This document shows, one piece after another, positions 1-11,716 of a stretch of DNA of 64,000 bases. Made by a program: the position numbers and the translations under genes. Origin of the DNA: Blasia pusilla (Eukaryota; Marchantiophyta; Marchantiopsida; Blasiales); assembly GCA_050084515.1 (NCBI GenBank), contig CM114271.1, positions 35,340,001 through 35,404,000 of the forward strand, in the 5' to 3' direction. The notes beneath the pieces are model-generated. The model searched no databases and was not told the DNA's origin. It saw nothing but the letters and a program-made list of their open reading frames with translations. The stretch's first letter is position 1. Every line of letters starts with the position of its first letter.

Positions 1-1213
1 GCGTGGATTCGTGGAACGGTTCTTGGCTCTCTCTCCCTTCTTGCTTTCTTGGTTTTATGTTAATAGATAGAACATTTATCCTTTCATGAGAGGACATATT
101 TCAAATTTTCAAGGCCTTGTATAAAATGTTAAAATATATGTCCAAGCCGAAAGACCCGCATTAAAAATAAATTACTAATATGATTGTAGTGCCACATCTT
201 ACAAATAAGAGAAAATCGGTCGAAACCAGTACTATTTTTGTTGGTATGCCAATAGTGCCATCTCCTCATGAAGTCAATAAGCCCCGCAATTAGGACCAAA
301 TCAATTTTCCAAATATAGAAATTTTGCATTAAAATATAGCAGTAGGGCTTGCACTGCATATAACACCAGGAGAAAACTAATTAAACCTTCTATACAAAAC
401 AAAATTAATTCATTCATATGTTACACTGCTCATAACACCGGGAGAAAACTAAGTAAACCTTCTGTACAAGATTAATTCATTCATATGTTACACTTCTCGA
501 GACACGTGTCGGAAGGGTAGGTTTGGCACCGCGTGTCAAATATAAAAATACGATTTTAAGTTCCTCACGCTAATTGTTTTTCCCGTCCGTAAAGAGAGCT
601 TTGACCCGCCCTCGTGTCATCATGTCATGTGAGGGCCGTGCTTTCAAACAAATATAATGATATAGGCAGGCTCAGAGAGGGCACTCGTGCACTTCTCACT
701 TTCGCGCAGTCTCCTCCTCTTTCTCATGAACTTTTTTGGAGTGCGGGCGGAAGATGTACGAGAGAGGTGCAGAGTTCGCTTCTCGAAGGTGGTGGATGCA
801 AAGATATCTCGTGCTCCGCGGTGTGTTTGATGTCTTGGCGTCCCGGTAATCGTACCCGCCGAGTGCCGCGATGAGATCTTGAGTTCTTGAAAGCGCAATC
901 CTCTCGAACTTGCACGGCACCTGGGACACGAGGGTGGTGGCAGAGTACACGGAACCGGCGAGTGTGGTCGCGGAGCGGAGGGCGTTGTTGGAGAATGAAT
1001 GACGGGTCAGCTGGAGAGGCCCGTCCGAAGGAAGCGTCGGACAGAACAGGAGGTGGAAGGCGGATGCAGATTTGTGGCGAGAGTTCTTGGGAATGGTTTG
1101 ACGTTGCGAGAGAGGGGATTTCTGGATCGAGCTCGGCCGTTTACGTTAATTCCATCCGCCCGTGAGAGATCGTGGAGGAAGGATTGGTCTCGATTCCATT
1201 TCATCCGCTGAAA
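1..1213. other. No gene recognised
   Basis: No open frame here resembles a known protein and the several short overlapping frames on both strands look like chance. The only structure I see is a direct repeat at 359-497. The part from about 600 onward is more GC-rich and may be promoter or 5' UTR of the ORF starting at 1214, but no promoter motif is convincing. Confidence 0.5.
359..497. repeat. Two-copy tandem direct repeat of about 70 bp
   Basis: A unit beginning with ATAACACC and GGAGAAAACTAA, and ending with TTCATTCATATGTTACACT, occurs at about 359-428 and again at about 432-497. The copies differ by a few substitutions and a short indel. No coding content. Confidence 0.8.
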
Positions 1214-1711
1214 ATGGCGGGATTGGCGATTTTCGAGGTGATATTAATGCATGTAGTTGTGATGTCGATGGCGCGGCTGGTGGTCAGCAGTCCGATGACA
1301 AGTTTCTCGAACGGAACTTATTACGTGAAGGTCTGGAATTTCTGTGATAGCGATGTCAGTTTGCAATGCTACAAGGGCTCGGATCACAGCCATCCTTTGG
1401 TGCAGGTTCTAATTACAAGCCACAACTCGTACGGGTTGGACATCGAATCGAACGATGCGAACCTCAAGGGAGACGCAACCTGTTTCCCGCCCCTTTACTG
1501 GTGCAGCGCAACATGGAACATTGTTCACCACCAGAGGCTGGCAATTCTTGGAGGTCCACACTTAAAAAAATGTGCGAAATTCGTCAATTGGAAGATCTTT
1601 GGCGATGGTCTTCACGTCAATCAATTCGATTCAGTGGTTGGCTCTTGGTCGGGTACTAAACTTTTCAGAAAGTGGGAGACTGTCTATATGGAATTGGATC
1701 CGGATAGCTGA
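1214..1711 (+). CDS. Small secreted protein, possibly S-protein homologue (SPH, plant self-incompatibility S1 family)
   Basis: A 165-residue single-exon ORF. The ATG at 1214 has A at -3 and G at +4; an in-frame GTG at 1172 is not a plausible plant start. The first 25 or so residues are hydrophobic (AIFEVILMHVVVMSMA) and look like a signal peptide, so the product is probably secreted. The mature part has scattered cysteines (NFCDS, LQCYK, ATCFP, YWCSA, KKCAK), a YYVKVWN strand near the start, a YWCSATWN segment in the middle and NWKIFGDGLHV near the end. The spacing of an N-terminal V.V.N strand, a central aromatic-C segment and a C-terminal W.I..DG motif is what SPH proteins show. These are small secreted beta-sandwich proteins, some of them signalling ligands. 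The family call rests on this pattern only; no expression or orthology evidence is available. Confidence 0.5.
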   Translation: MAGLAIFEVILMHVVVMSMARLVVSSPMTSFSNGTYYVKVWNFCDSDVSLQCYKGSDHSHPLVQVLITSHNSYGLDIESNDANLKGDATCFPPLYWCSATWNIVHHQRLAILGGPHLKKCAKFVNWKIFGDGLHVNQFDSVVGSWSGTKLFRKWETVYMELDPDS

Positions 1712-4700
1712 AGAGTCACGAGAACATGTTTATGCATTTGTCCATGAGGAAAGAATGGACGAATTCTTCCAGATTCGATTACTTCCTCTGAACTGTCGAT
1801 CTGATGTTCACCATGCCATCAGAACCGGACACGAAAGTCCACGACCCGCTCAGCTATCCGAGTGAAAAAAAGAGTTGCAGAAGCGCTCCACGAATACTTT
1901 TTAATCGATTGCAAATCTCTTCATGATCAGAGCGGGAATATATTAGGACGTCCGGTGAAGAACTTGCTCAACAGCCTGCGGTTACTTCCGGTTCTGAGAC
2001 AAGTCTGCACGCCACAGACTAACTTGCACACGTGAGATGGCGCACATTGGACTCGATTTCGGAAGAGTCGTAGATTTTGAAGGAACTTTGCAATCAATTG
2101 CACTCTTCTGATGTTGTACGTATGCCTGTCAAATATTCACACTAATGTGCAGCATAAATTTTACCTTGTAGATTAGGATCATTACTCCAAGGTTGAATCT
2201 CTCGACCTTGTACATACATACATATAAAAAAGATTTATGCCTACTTCACTGTCAAATCGACGTAACCTTGGAGATTCCACAATGTCTAAAAGCTTGGCTA
2301 CGATTTTGAAGCGATGGACTAATCTTTCTACTGTGAAGGTGGTATGTTTGGCAGTAATTTGTACGTATATCTTCGCTTGCACAGAGATCATTGAGAGGTT
2401 TCCTCAAATATTCTTTTTTATCTTATCATGTTTCTCTTCTAAGCCTTTTTTTTTCCCTGAGAACCTCACCGTGCACGAAAATGAAGGTACGTAACGCACT
2501 ACTTGAATCGTCTTCAATCATTCATTGGACTAGCTCCCTGATGCGCAAACGAACTGAACATTCAACCGCAAGGAGCTATGTCTTGCGATCTGGACACCGC
2601 TTCATGTTACAGGGGGGTGAAGCTACACATGCGCTAATATTTTTTGCACGTTTGATTGACTATGCACGTCAGATCCACCCACAAAGACCTCGAAGATCGT
2701 CAAATTTGTACGCAATCGAAACTGACAGAGACAAAAGCTTGTCGGCCGTCAGAAGCAGTTTGGTGTGTAAATCTTGTGAATCCTTACGACTGACTTAAGG
2801 TCGTCCAGGAGCCCTGCGGTGACTGACAAATTACAGCTCACAAGTCATCCTTCTGTGCCCACTAGTCACTTGCATACTCAATAGTGACACCGATAAGTGC
2901 AACTTCCCACTTATAGCCTTCCCACGAATTCCTCCCACTTTGTCTATCGTCTTCATAGCCTTCGGAGATAGAGAAATGAAATCGCAGGGAGAACAGGGGA
3001 TGGAAGGATTCGTGGATAAGGGGGATTCAAAGAGCAAATTATAACCATGATTCGTCTCAACTAAAGGGCGAGAAACGAGTCAATCGTAGCCAAGAAGACT
3101 ACTTGCCCGATCGAAACGAAACGAGAATCGGGCAATCAGATGCAGCAATTCTTTTCGTAGATCGAGTATCTCCACTGGTTGTAGAATTTCCGAGTCAATG
3201 AGTCTCTCCTGATGGTGACTACGCCCTCTTTCTTATGTTTTGTTTCTGTTCTTTGGTTTATACTAATTTTCTTCCTTGGGACTTGGTTCACAGTGGAGTT
3301 TCAGCGCCTGGAGGTCAACTGGAAGTTAGCATCTAACTCCAAACTGCTCCTCCCTGCAGACACCAAGAATCGACGTTCGTTGTGAAATCAGTTTGTCGAA
3401 ATTTGGAATTTCATCATGCGGAAATCCTTGCGGAAATTTGGTCAATGCTGAGGAAAATTCTCCGCACGGTTTTCTGAACAAGCGGAAGGTTTACAAGAAA
3501 AAGTTGTATCACATTTACTGGGCCTTCACCTGTCTTAGGCATATGTTTCCCAAGCAACCATTTTTCTACCCTTTCATGCCACAAATTCGGTGCATACCCT
3601 CCAACCCTAAAACCGTATTCCATGAAGATATCTTGTAACATCGCATAAAGAAGAAACCATATAGAGATGTACTTTTACGAACACGGACCAACTTTGGAAC
3701 ATGTGATTGGGAAGGACTCCATGGTCTAATGAAAACATATTGCAAACTGAAGATATGGAGCCCATAAAATCATATTACTGAACGGGATCCATTAAAAGAA
3801 CCATAACGTGAAAAATATTTTCTTGTTGCCTCGTGTTGCATAAAAGTGTTTGAAAAAGAAAACTCTCCGATAATAATAATATATAGATTCTCTCAAAACC
3901 AACTCCTCAAAAACATAAATCTCATAAAACCCTCTTACTAACAAATTTCTTGATATGCATTACTACATCTGATTTTAAGAGATGGAAGACTCGAAAGAAA
4001 ATGCTCTAAAGAGGAAAGGTGGGACGGATTTGTTGTAAATAAAACGTTCCAGGCCAACGAATTAATTTTTAACTCCAAATCAAAGCGTCGGAACCAGAAC
4101 TACAAAGTTTCCTTTCCCGGGGAGAAAGAATAAAAACTGTTCTTTTATTTTATCCAAAATCTCATGAAAATTGCAGGGCCGTTGTGACTCCGCCGGGAAA
4201 GTACTCATTTCACCAGGAATCACTATCCAGACTCCACTAGCGACACATCCGGATACTAAACTATACCTCAGAGCGTTTCCCTATATCCGGACCATATATC
4301 CCAACTTCGTATCTGTTCGGATAAGACACAGTATCCAACGGAGCAGCGATTTTGGGCGGGGATGGCGAGAGGCATGGACGGGGACGGCGGGAGGAAGGAC
4401 GGAGGGCGTAGGGGACGAAAAAAGACGTGCTACATGTCGAAATGGAGAGCGTGACGAGAGCTTCGTTTTGATCCAGACCTTGCTGCATGGCGTGAAGTAT
4501 TTTTATTTTTATTCATCTTTTTAGAATTCGGTTCATATTAGGGTTCCAAATGTGAATATTAGGGCTTAGCTTATTGTCATTTGGAGAAATTTCCCAAGGT
4601 AACGTCCTCTATTCACCCACCCTTCCCCTCCTTTCCCAAGTCCTTTCTTGTTTGTCGTATTTGTCGTATGTGCTTCTCATTTTGGTTCAATTCTCGTTTG

Positions 4701-4859
4701 TATTTGTTACCCTTCCCGTACATACACTTTTCTTCTCATCTATTTTATCTCGAAGGGCCCATGATCTTTTCACACTCTTAGCAACTCTACGTATTCATGA
4801 GTTTATTTTGGGGGGGGTTGGGACTAGAAGTCCTAGGTGATGTCGGTAGGTGAGAGTTT
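1712..4859. other. No gene recognised
   Basis: About 3.1 kb without a recognisable coding region. Short ORFs on both strands (for example 2237-2494, 2391-2798, 3393-3638 and 4171-4524) have no domain, codon signal or conserved motif that I can see. A 9-bp inverted repeat (TTGCCCGAT / ATCGGGCAA) lies at about 3103-3135. Introns or a non-coding RNA cannot be excluded. Confidence 0.5.
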
Positions 4860-7800
4860 ATGTTAGAGGGAGCATTACCGTGGACGGGAAGAGAGTGGTT
4901 TGCGGGACCGCTCGTTCGAATGGGGATGACAGGATGTATTGACGGGGATTGTCGACGATTTTATTGGAGGGGCCATGTCCTCTTCTTGGTGAGTTGCATC
5001 CATGCCTCGACCCATCGGCTCCCCGTGTGGGGACCGTGGGTCGTCTAGTCGGGATACTAAATGCCCATGTTGTCCCGAATTCTTCACTCGTTCAGAATTC
5101 GGAACCACTTAGCGGCTAAACATCCCGACTTTGATAGATTTGGATGGGTGGTCCCTCCTGCCGACCATGGATGCTCTCCGGTGCTTCCCGCATCATCGCC
5201 CCTCTTGAGGCATGGGAGTGGTTGAGGTCCCACCAGGGCAAGCATTATAGGTCTCTTCGAGACCCGTTTCCCCTGCCGAGGTTGTTTTAGGATCCCCATG
5301 CTATTCGGGACGAACTCCGCCACGCATTCCTCCTTCCCCTCGCTAGGATCGCCCTTGATCCTATGGATGAGCTCTCGTGGTACCTACTACTTCTCCTTCC
5401 ACGATGGTGTCTTCTTCGTTACACTCGGGGAGGAAGGCCGATCATAGAGAGGTTATAGCACGTTTGAGACGCTTTCGAGGAGGTGATTGGGAGTCTCTGC
5501 AAAGTGAGTTTGTGGCATTCGCAGAGGTAGTAGTTCACCTGGTTTCCCGGGGGACGATCTGGAGGAGCCAGGTTGCGACGATGTAGGACACAACGGGCGA
5601 GCCTGTGAGTACTCGCGAGCTGCACGTGCTCTTCGCCCGATGGACATGGCTCCTTCTTCAGCTGTTACCATCGATGCCCTCCGGAGGCTACATCCTCGTC
5701 CATCGGTTGACATTCCAGCTTTTGCACGTGACTTCCACCCTGACACGGCTATATGCCTTGACCCGTCCCTCTTTGCACGGGCACGGACGCGTTCTCCGAG
5801 GATTGCGGCGGAGGTTTGTCTGGTATGATGTACGAACACCTTCGTGATTGCTTTCCTTCCGAGGACACCGCTAGCGGCTTCTCCGAGTTGCTTCAGGTTG
5901 CCTCTCACCTAGCTCAGGGGAGAGTGCCAACAGCAGTGGCCCAAGTATTAGGGGCGGGGCGACTTTGGCGTTGTCAAGGGGTGGTGGTATCCGTCCGATT
6001 GCCATAGGTGAGGTGCTCTTGCGGTTGGTGAGTCGTACTCTCGCTTTGCAATTCCGTGAGGCTTTCGGTCACATCCGAGTCCGCATCGTTTGGAGTTGCC
6101 CGCCCCGGATGTGAGACGGTTGCCTTAGGTTTGAGGGCTTGTCTAGATGTACATCCGAGTGGGTGGTTCTCCAAGTGGGCGTGGAGAACGCCTTCAACTC
6201 GATATCTCGGGCTACTATATTCACGAGTTGAGGGACGCTGGTGGCCCCATGGCGAGCCTCATTCCCTTTGTGCAAAGCTTTCTATGGGGCCCCTTCGGCC
6301 CTCTATTTCCACCATGGTCGATTCGAGGAGGAGGTCACGGTCTTGGAGTCCGCTACCGGGACTCGTCGGGGTGACCCCTGGGTGGCGCGTTGTTTCTTTG
6401 TGGCTCATTACCGAGCGGTTCTTTCACGGTGGAGGCTTTCCGGGTTGCATGTTCCCTTCATTTGTGCAGATGATACTCATATTGTTGGTCCTGGAGATCT
6501 GGTTGTCCCCTGCATTCGAGCACTTTTCAAAGACTGTTGGCACGTGTCGCCCTGGCGGTGAAGGTGGGGAAGTGCAAGGCTTGGTCTCCATCAGGCCTAC
6601 GTGATGATCTACATTTACCCGACGGCTTCTTGCGACTGTCGGAGGGCCGAGTCTTGGGAGTACCGCCGGGAGCCAGGACTTTGTATCGACTTTCGTGGCA
6701 GCGGCTCTTACCGAGATCTTCTCCACGTTGATGATCTTCGAGGATTGGTGACCCTCAAGTCGCCTTTGGCATTCTCTCTTCTTGTTTTGCTCGTGAGACC
6801 TGGTTACCTCACTAGAACATCGGACATCTAGTCACCTTTCTTCCCTATATAGATCCTTTGATAGGAAGCTCATGCAGGTGTTTGGGGATCTTCTAGGACC
6901 CGGCTCCTTAGAGTGCCCCATGGGGGAGTTAGCTTGTAGACAGGCCTCTTGGCCGATTTCTTTTGGTGGAGTAGGTCTTCTCTCGACCGAGTTAGTGGCG
7001 CCCTCCGCTTTTTTAGGGAGTTGGGCCATAGTGGCACCCCTCCTTTGCTCCCGATTTTTGGTTAGAGATAGACCGCTCCTTCTACACTATGTCTCCCAGG
7101 TCGAGGATGGCTCTTTCCCACTTCAGTCTTCACTCACGGCTTGTAGAGATTCCTTCTTGAGAGTTGAGGCCGAGCCGTTCTCCCCACTTTCTCCTCCTTA
7201 GTTACCTCCGGTTGTCGGGCTCCAATCTTCCTTGATGGAAGCCCACTTTGAGGCAGTTTTTAGAGGCACTATGTCTGACGGGAATATCCCCATGGAGGTT
7301 AGGGCCCGTATTTGCTCTTGCTCCGGAAAGGGGGCAGGCTCATGGGTAGGGGCGCGCCCCCTTCTCCAGGCTTTCCGTATCGCACCACTTACCTATACCA
7401 CAGCGATGCGGTTCCGCTTGGGCCTCCCCCAACCATCGGTGGTTGGTTCGACACATCTGCGAGTGTCGCCGAGCCTGGATCCACTTGGTGTGCATTTGGC
7501 ACGCTGTCGATTGGGGGTGAGAGGATAGCCACTCACGATGCAAAGTCGCGGGATATCATGTTCAGTATTGCTCGGAGAGTGGCTTCCATGTGCAGAGAGA
7601 GAGGCACTACTCCATGCGGGATTCCCTCATTCGTGCCAATCTCTACATGACACGTGAGGTGAGGTGGTTGTGGCGGACCTGGTAGTCACAGATCCTCACG
7701 CGGGAGGCGTCTGAGCCCAAGTGGTGGCCCAAGGGCGAATGCTACAAGGAGCGGCGGGCGGCGGCGGCGGCGGCGAAGAAGACACATATCTCTGATCGAC

Positions 7801-8100
7801 TACACGAGGGACACATCTTCATCCCCCGGCCATAGAGATGTATGGGGCTATGGGGAGAGGTTCGACTCGTTCTTACGGATGCGCCCATCATCTCCACTCG
7901 AGAAATGGGTTGTCCTTAGCTCTCTGCGATTCTCAGACAGGCGGCGGGTCTCCATAGCGTTGCAGCGTGCCAGGCTAATGGGATTTTTGGCGGCGGGCTC
8001 AGTCATGGGAGACGCCGGCGCTAGAGGCCCACTTAGTAGTAGTCATAGCTCTCTTGTTGTTGCTGATATTGTCTCTGCTGTTGGTGAGTTTCGTCGTTAG
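4860..8100 (+). pseudogene. Decayed non-LTR retrotransposon ORF: reverse transcriptase with C-terminal nuclease-like domain
   Basis: Pieces of one protein appear in all three plus frames, so the ORF has many frameshifts and stops. In order: an HLAAKHPDFDRFGW segment like the end of a C2H2 finger (about 5105-5150); a spacer with SGMMYEHLRDCF (about 5816-5850); RT fingers with IRPIAIGEVLLRLVS (about 5988-6035); motif A as QVGVENAFNSIS (about 6169-6205), where the usual catalytic Asp is Gly; motif B region GDP near 6370; motif C as ADDTHIVG (about 6468-6490); and a thumb region to about 7200. The C-terminus has an LDPLGVHLARC element (about 7474-7510) followed by VADLVVTDPHAGGV (about 7667-7710), which resembles the catalytic strand of restriction-like endonucleases of some non-LTR elements. 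The clade is not resolved. It would have copied element RNA by target-primed reverse transcription; this copy is dead. Confidence 0.75.
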
Positions 8101-8365
8101 GGGGGGGAATGCCCCCTTCTTCATTTTCTGGTCGTGTTGTGGCCTTCAGGTTTTGACTCTTTGAGTCCCCCTCTTTTGTACTTCTGCGTGCGTCTTCTGT
8201 GGAATTGGAAGGTTCTTTGGGTTCCGCTTTCGCGCTCTTCTACATTGAGGTCCGTCCGAACCCTGATCTGAGCTTCTGCTTCCGGGTGTCCATCCCATCC
8301 CTTTTTATTTGCAAATATTTATTTATTTGACATGTTGTTCCGGGTAATAAAAAAGGTTTTCTATT
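8101..8365 (+). other. Probable 3' UTR of the non-LTR element
   Basis: GC-rich, pyrimidine-rich sequence continues directly from the end of the decayed ORF and gives way to an AT-rich stretch with A and T runs near 8340-8365, where the element probably ends. No clean poly(A) tail or target-site duplication was identified, so the end is approximate. Confidence 0.45.
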
Positions 8366-8679
8366 TTTTTAAGTGCAGCAAGAAAAAAATTTCCCCTCTA
8401 TGGATAGTAAAAAAATCCTGGTTTTGAAAGAGGGTCCTAACACAACAGAAAGAAACGCCGGGAGATTAACATTAGCTGTGGGAAGAGACGAGGCACGAAG
8501 GCAACACGGACTTAAGGCTCCTCAAGTTCCGAGGTGGGATTAATAGGGCACGGCCTGGAGAAGAACGAGGATAGACTAATTAATTAATACTAACACGGGA
8601 GTAATTAGTTATGGGAGGACAAAATTCAATCGGACGACAAAAATTCACATCAAATGTCATCGGAAGGTGCAGAATAACT

Positions 8680-8789
8680 TGTATTCCGCAGCCTCTGCAC
8701 TCGGGGTTCCACTATTGCAGGGGCCGTACAGATTTGTGTGCAACATGATTAGTCCCTTCATTTTGTGCATGGCACGAGCTGCAGACTAG
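8680..8789 (+). mobile_element. Helitron 3' end relic
   Basis: The sequence from about 8730 (TGTGTGCAACATGATTAGTC) matches the 3' half of the mini-Helitrons at 52.3-53.05 kb. It ends with a small hairpin (GTGC-ATG-GCAC) about 15 bases before CTAG at 8786-8789, followed by T, which is a typical Helitron 3' terminus. The 5' end was not located. Confidence 0.45.
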
Positions 8790-9500
8790 TATAGATTATT
8801 AGCAACATGGGTCTAAGGAACAAACATCTTTGTACTCGATTCCTCTCTGGTCTTGACATTTGTACCCTCTCATGGTTTAGTTTCATCTAGCTGAACTAGA
8901 TGAGAAAGAAGGCTTCTTTCACTCGTGCGGGGCACATACTCGGGCACCTGCTATTCACTAGTAAGAATCTTAGAATATCCATGCATATTTACAAACTAAA
9001 TTGGAAAATATGGAATTTTTGAGAATTAATTAAATTTTTAAGAGGTTAAGAGAAAATTGTAGGGTGAGTTCATGAGAAAATAAGACAATATGATTATGAA
9101 AATATATATCATTTTGTGCATCTGAGTATTTTTTGATTTCGTAATTTTTATTTTAAAACAAAATTTCCTATGTAATGTTGGTTAAAATTTTCTATTTTCA
9201 AATTTGAAGGGAAAAAATTTTCTAGGAATTAATTGTGATGAATTTTCTTTTCAAGACCCACCTCCTTAATTTTTTCAAGAAATTTCGTTTTTTAAACTAT
9301 TAAAAAATATTAAGATAATTAAATTTAACCTCTACTCCTAAAAGGTTTTAAATTAAAAATCAAAAAACTTTCCCTCCCCTCTTTCCTCTATCCTTAATTT
9401 TTAATCATCCTTCCCCGTCCTTAATTCTTTTTTAAATGATTTAAAATTTTGACACCGGACATAGTTCCGTCCTATGAAAGGACTTGTCCGTATGGGCCCC
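8790..9500. other. AT-rich DNA, no gene seen
   Basis: Low-complexity AT-rich sequence with no ORF of note and no clear repeat boundary. Confidence 0.6.
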
Positions 9501-9800
9501 ATGTGCATGTGAACAAAGTCTGTGTCCATGGACATGTCCACGGACACAGACTTTGTTCACATGCAACCTTGCGCGCGGCCCATACCTCCCCGTAACATAG
9601 ACCCAAGCTCAACCACCCATTCTAGCAACCAATTGTCCGTTCTTACCACTCATTTTGTGGCCCGCATGCACCAAACGAGTTCCTCGCTTGTAGAGGCCCG
9701 CACTAGCCAACATAGGGCCCATAGCCATGCTTACAGGGCGAATACAGGGCATGCCAATGTGGGTCACGCGAGCTAGGTGTAGGCCACGCTAGCTCATGCT
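9500..9800. repeat. Dispersed non-coding repeat, also at 16,620-16,780
   Basis: Words such as GGACATGTCCACGGACA and a TTTTGTGGCCC/ATGCA segment recur at 16,622-16,740 in the same order and orientation. Shorter related pieces (GACTTGTCCG or GACTTGTCTG followed by GTGCAACC) occur near 9940-9970, 25,555-25,860, 26,307-26,325 and 50,296-50,320. This suggests an old high-copy non-coding repeat. No coding capacity is visible, and the family is not one I can name. Confidence 0.5.
9505..9564. repeat. 60-bp near-perfect palindrome
   Basis: Arms 9505-9527 and 9542-9564 are perfect 23-bp inverted repeats (GCATGTGAACAAAGTCTGTG with TCC, and its complement). The 14-bp centre is itself the palindrome TGGACATGTCCA plus one mismatched pair (9528/9541). 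The whole 60 bp is self-complementary except for that pair. It sits inside a dispersed repeat family (see 9500-9800). Confidence 0.95.
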
Positions 9801-10639
9801 TATAGCCCATACTAGGCCATACATTTGTTCAATCCCTGCCGGCCTCCTTTAATCCGAGCCCGCACATGTTCCCGCATCCCAAGCCTGTGCATGCCACTGG
9901 GATACCGAAAGAACCCATGCAAGGACATGTCTATACCATGGATGGAAAAGTTCGTATCCGTGCAACCATGATTCTATTGTCAAAAAAGGGAAATACTTGA
10001 ATAAAGGAGGAAGATGGAAGGATCCATCATAAGCATGAGGAGGAGGATTGTCATAAAATTTCACCTCTACTTCTCCTCTCTAGACTGTAAAGAGATCTCA
10101 ACCTTCACTTCAACAAGAGGAAGTCTTGGGTTCCATGGGTGAGTTGAAAAAATTACCTAGCACGAATTAGTTCTAAGTCTTCCAAAATGCATATTGGTCT
10201 CCCTAGCAAACCTCTTCCCAAAGCCTCGACCAATCTTCCCCAATTACTCACCCAAACTAGAGTGTGAAGGATTAATTTCCTAGGGTACATCCTGAATGGT
10301 TGCTTAGCTCAAACTTGAACTATGGTTTAATAATCCTTGTTCAAGACTCGAGCAGGTAGGGAGAGAGAAGGTCCCTCCCAAGTCGTCTTGTAGGGTTTTT
10401 GGGGGAACTCCTTTTTTCCCAACCTCCATATCGAGCCCAAACGTAGTTCACATCTCATGAACCCGCATCTCACATCTTAGTTAGCCGACACGTGGAGTTC
10501 TATCATGTTGTCAGTGTAGAGGATTGGTATGTTGTTTGGAGATAATTCCATCCCAAGATGTCAGATGACATTTGAGACTGCTCTGTTGCGTCATGATTTT
10601 TCATTTAGAACTATTTCCTTTTTTTTCTTTTATGGGTCA

Positions 10640-10860
10640 GATGACCCATTAATCAAGTCAACACTCATCCAATAACTTGTGTGCATAGGTTATCATTGAG
10701 AGGGCTATTTTTGGGGGGAAGGGCTTTTTAAAAGCCTTTTTTCCTCTTTGTAAGGGTATGAAAGAGAAAGAAATGGATTTCTCAAATTATCTTTCTCATA
10801 TTGAGCCTTTGGAGCATCTCTCTTGCTTGAGTATCGTAGGATCTTGTGAACTAGTGTTGT
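10640..10860 (+). repeat. LTR relic related to block Y of element B
   Basis: The order GAGGGCTATTTTTGGGG, a GGGCTTTTTAAAAGCC hairpin, ATCTTTCTCAT, TTGAGCCTTTGGAGCATCTC and CTTG parallels 26,700-26,820 in block Y1 of element B (GGGCTATTTTTAGGGG, a hairpin, ATCTTTCTCATGTTGGGCCG and so on). A GGTCAGATGACC palindrome sits at the position of the first Y hairpin. I see no associated coding DNA, so this looks like a solo or truncated terminal repeat of an older family member. Its outer limits are uncertain. Confidence 0.55.
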
Positions 10861-10899
10861 ACGTCTACTCCCTTGAACATCTGTCTAATGAAACTCAGA

Positions 10900-11711
10900 A
10901 CTTTGCATTGAGCAGGTCACGCACTCCTTATTGATCTACACCCAAACACACTCACATTACCCGTAGTTTGGACTCACAAGCCTTGTGTCTTCCGAGTCTT
11001 GGTCTTGAGCCATCCTACAAGCTCAAGTGATCTAGACACATATAGATACCAGCCTAACCCCTCACTCCCCAATACAAGCCGAGATACATGCAAGTCCTTC
11101 AAGACTTGGGACATATTTCCTTGATAGTCTAGGAACCTAATACAGCGCTGGTGCACCTAGCGGTCCCAACTACTCAATGGACTTTGGTCGAGTCTCTAAT
11201 CGAGACTCAATAATTAAGTCACAATTCAAGGTCCAAAGTTGATATACATAGTTGGCCCACGTAGACTTGGCTTGGTGGCAAAACCCCAAAGTCAATCTCT
11301 CAATCCATCCCATGCCCTTGGTTCATCCCAATGGTTCCCAAGATGGATTTGAGGTTCCAAAAACCCTAGGAGATCCTTTCTCTTATATATAGTTCTAGAG
11401 ATCGCCACCCCCTCCCTACCTTTAGGAAAGTCTTCTTAGGCCGCTTCTTGTGGCCCTAAACTCAATCATCCCAATGAATTGCAGATGGTTTCTACATCTT
11501 TGCTCATGCGTTTGTCTAGATATTTAATGCATTGGAATTTTCTTCCCACAAGCTTTTCAACACCACCTTATTCATCCCACATGACCCAAGATACATGTGG
11601 GATGTATCTAGTTCTCCATGCTAGTTGTTATAACCTCAAGCATGGAGAACCCCCAAACACTTAGTCAAGTTGCAAGTCATGTTACAATCCCCTTACACCC
11701 AAGATTGAACG
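10900..11711. other. No gene recognised
   Basis: Moderately GC sequence with a TATATATAG motif near 11,383 and CCCTAGGAG and GGTTCC words reminiscent of LTR promoters, but no partner repeat was found in the window. Short ORFs are not recognisable. Confidence 0.4.
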
Positions 11712-11716
11712 GAAAT

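Noticed and set aside
887-1165. 92-codon ORF upstream of the secreted-protein gene
   Set aside because: Arg/Gly/Ser-rich, overlapped by two other frames of similar length, and no recognisable motif.
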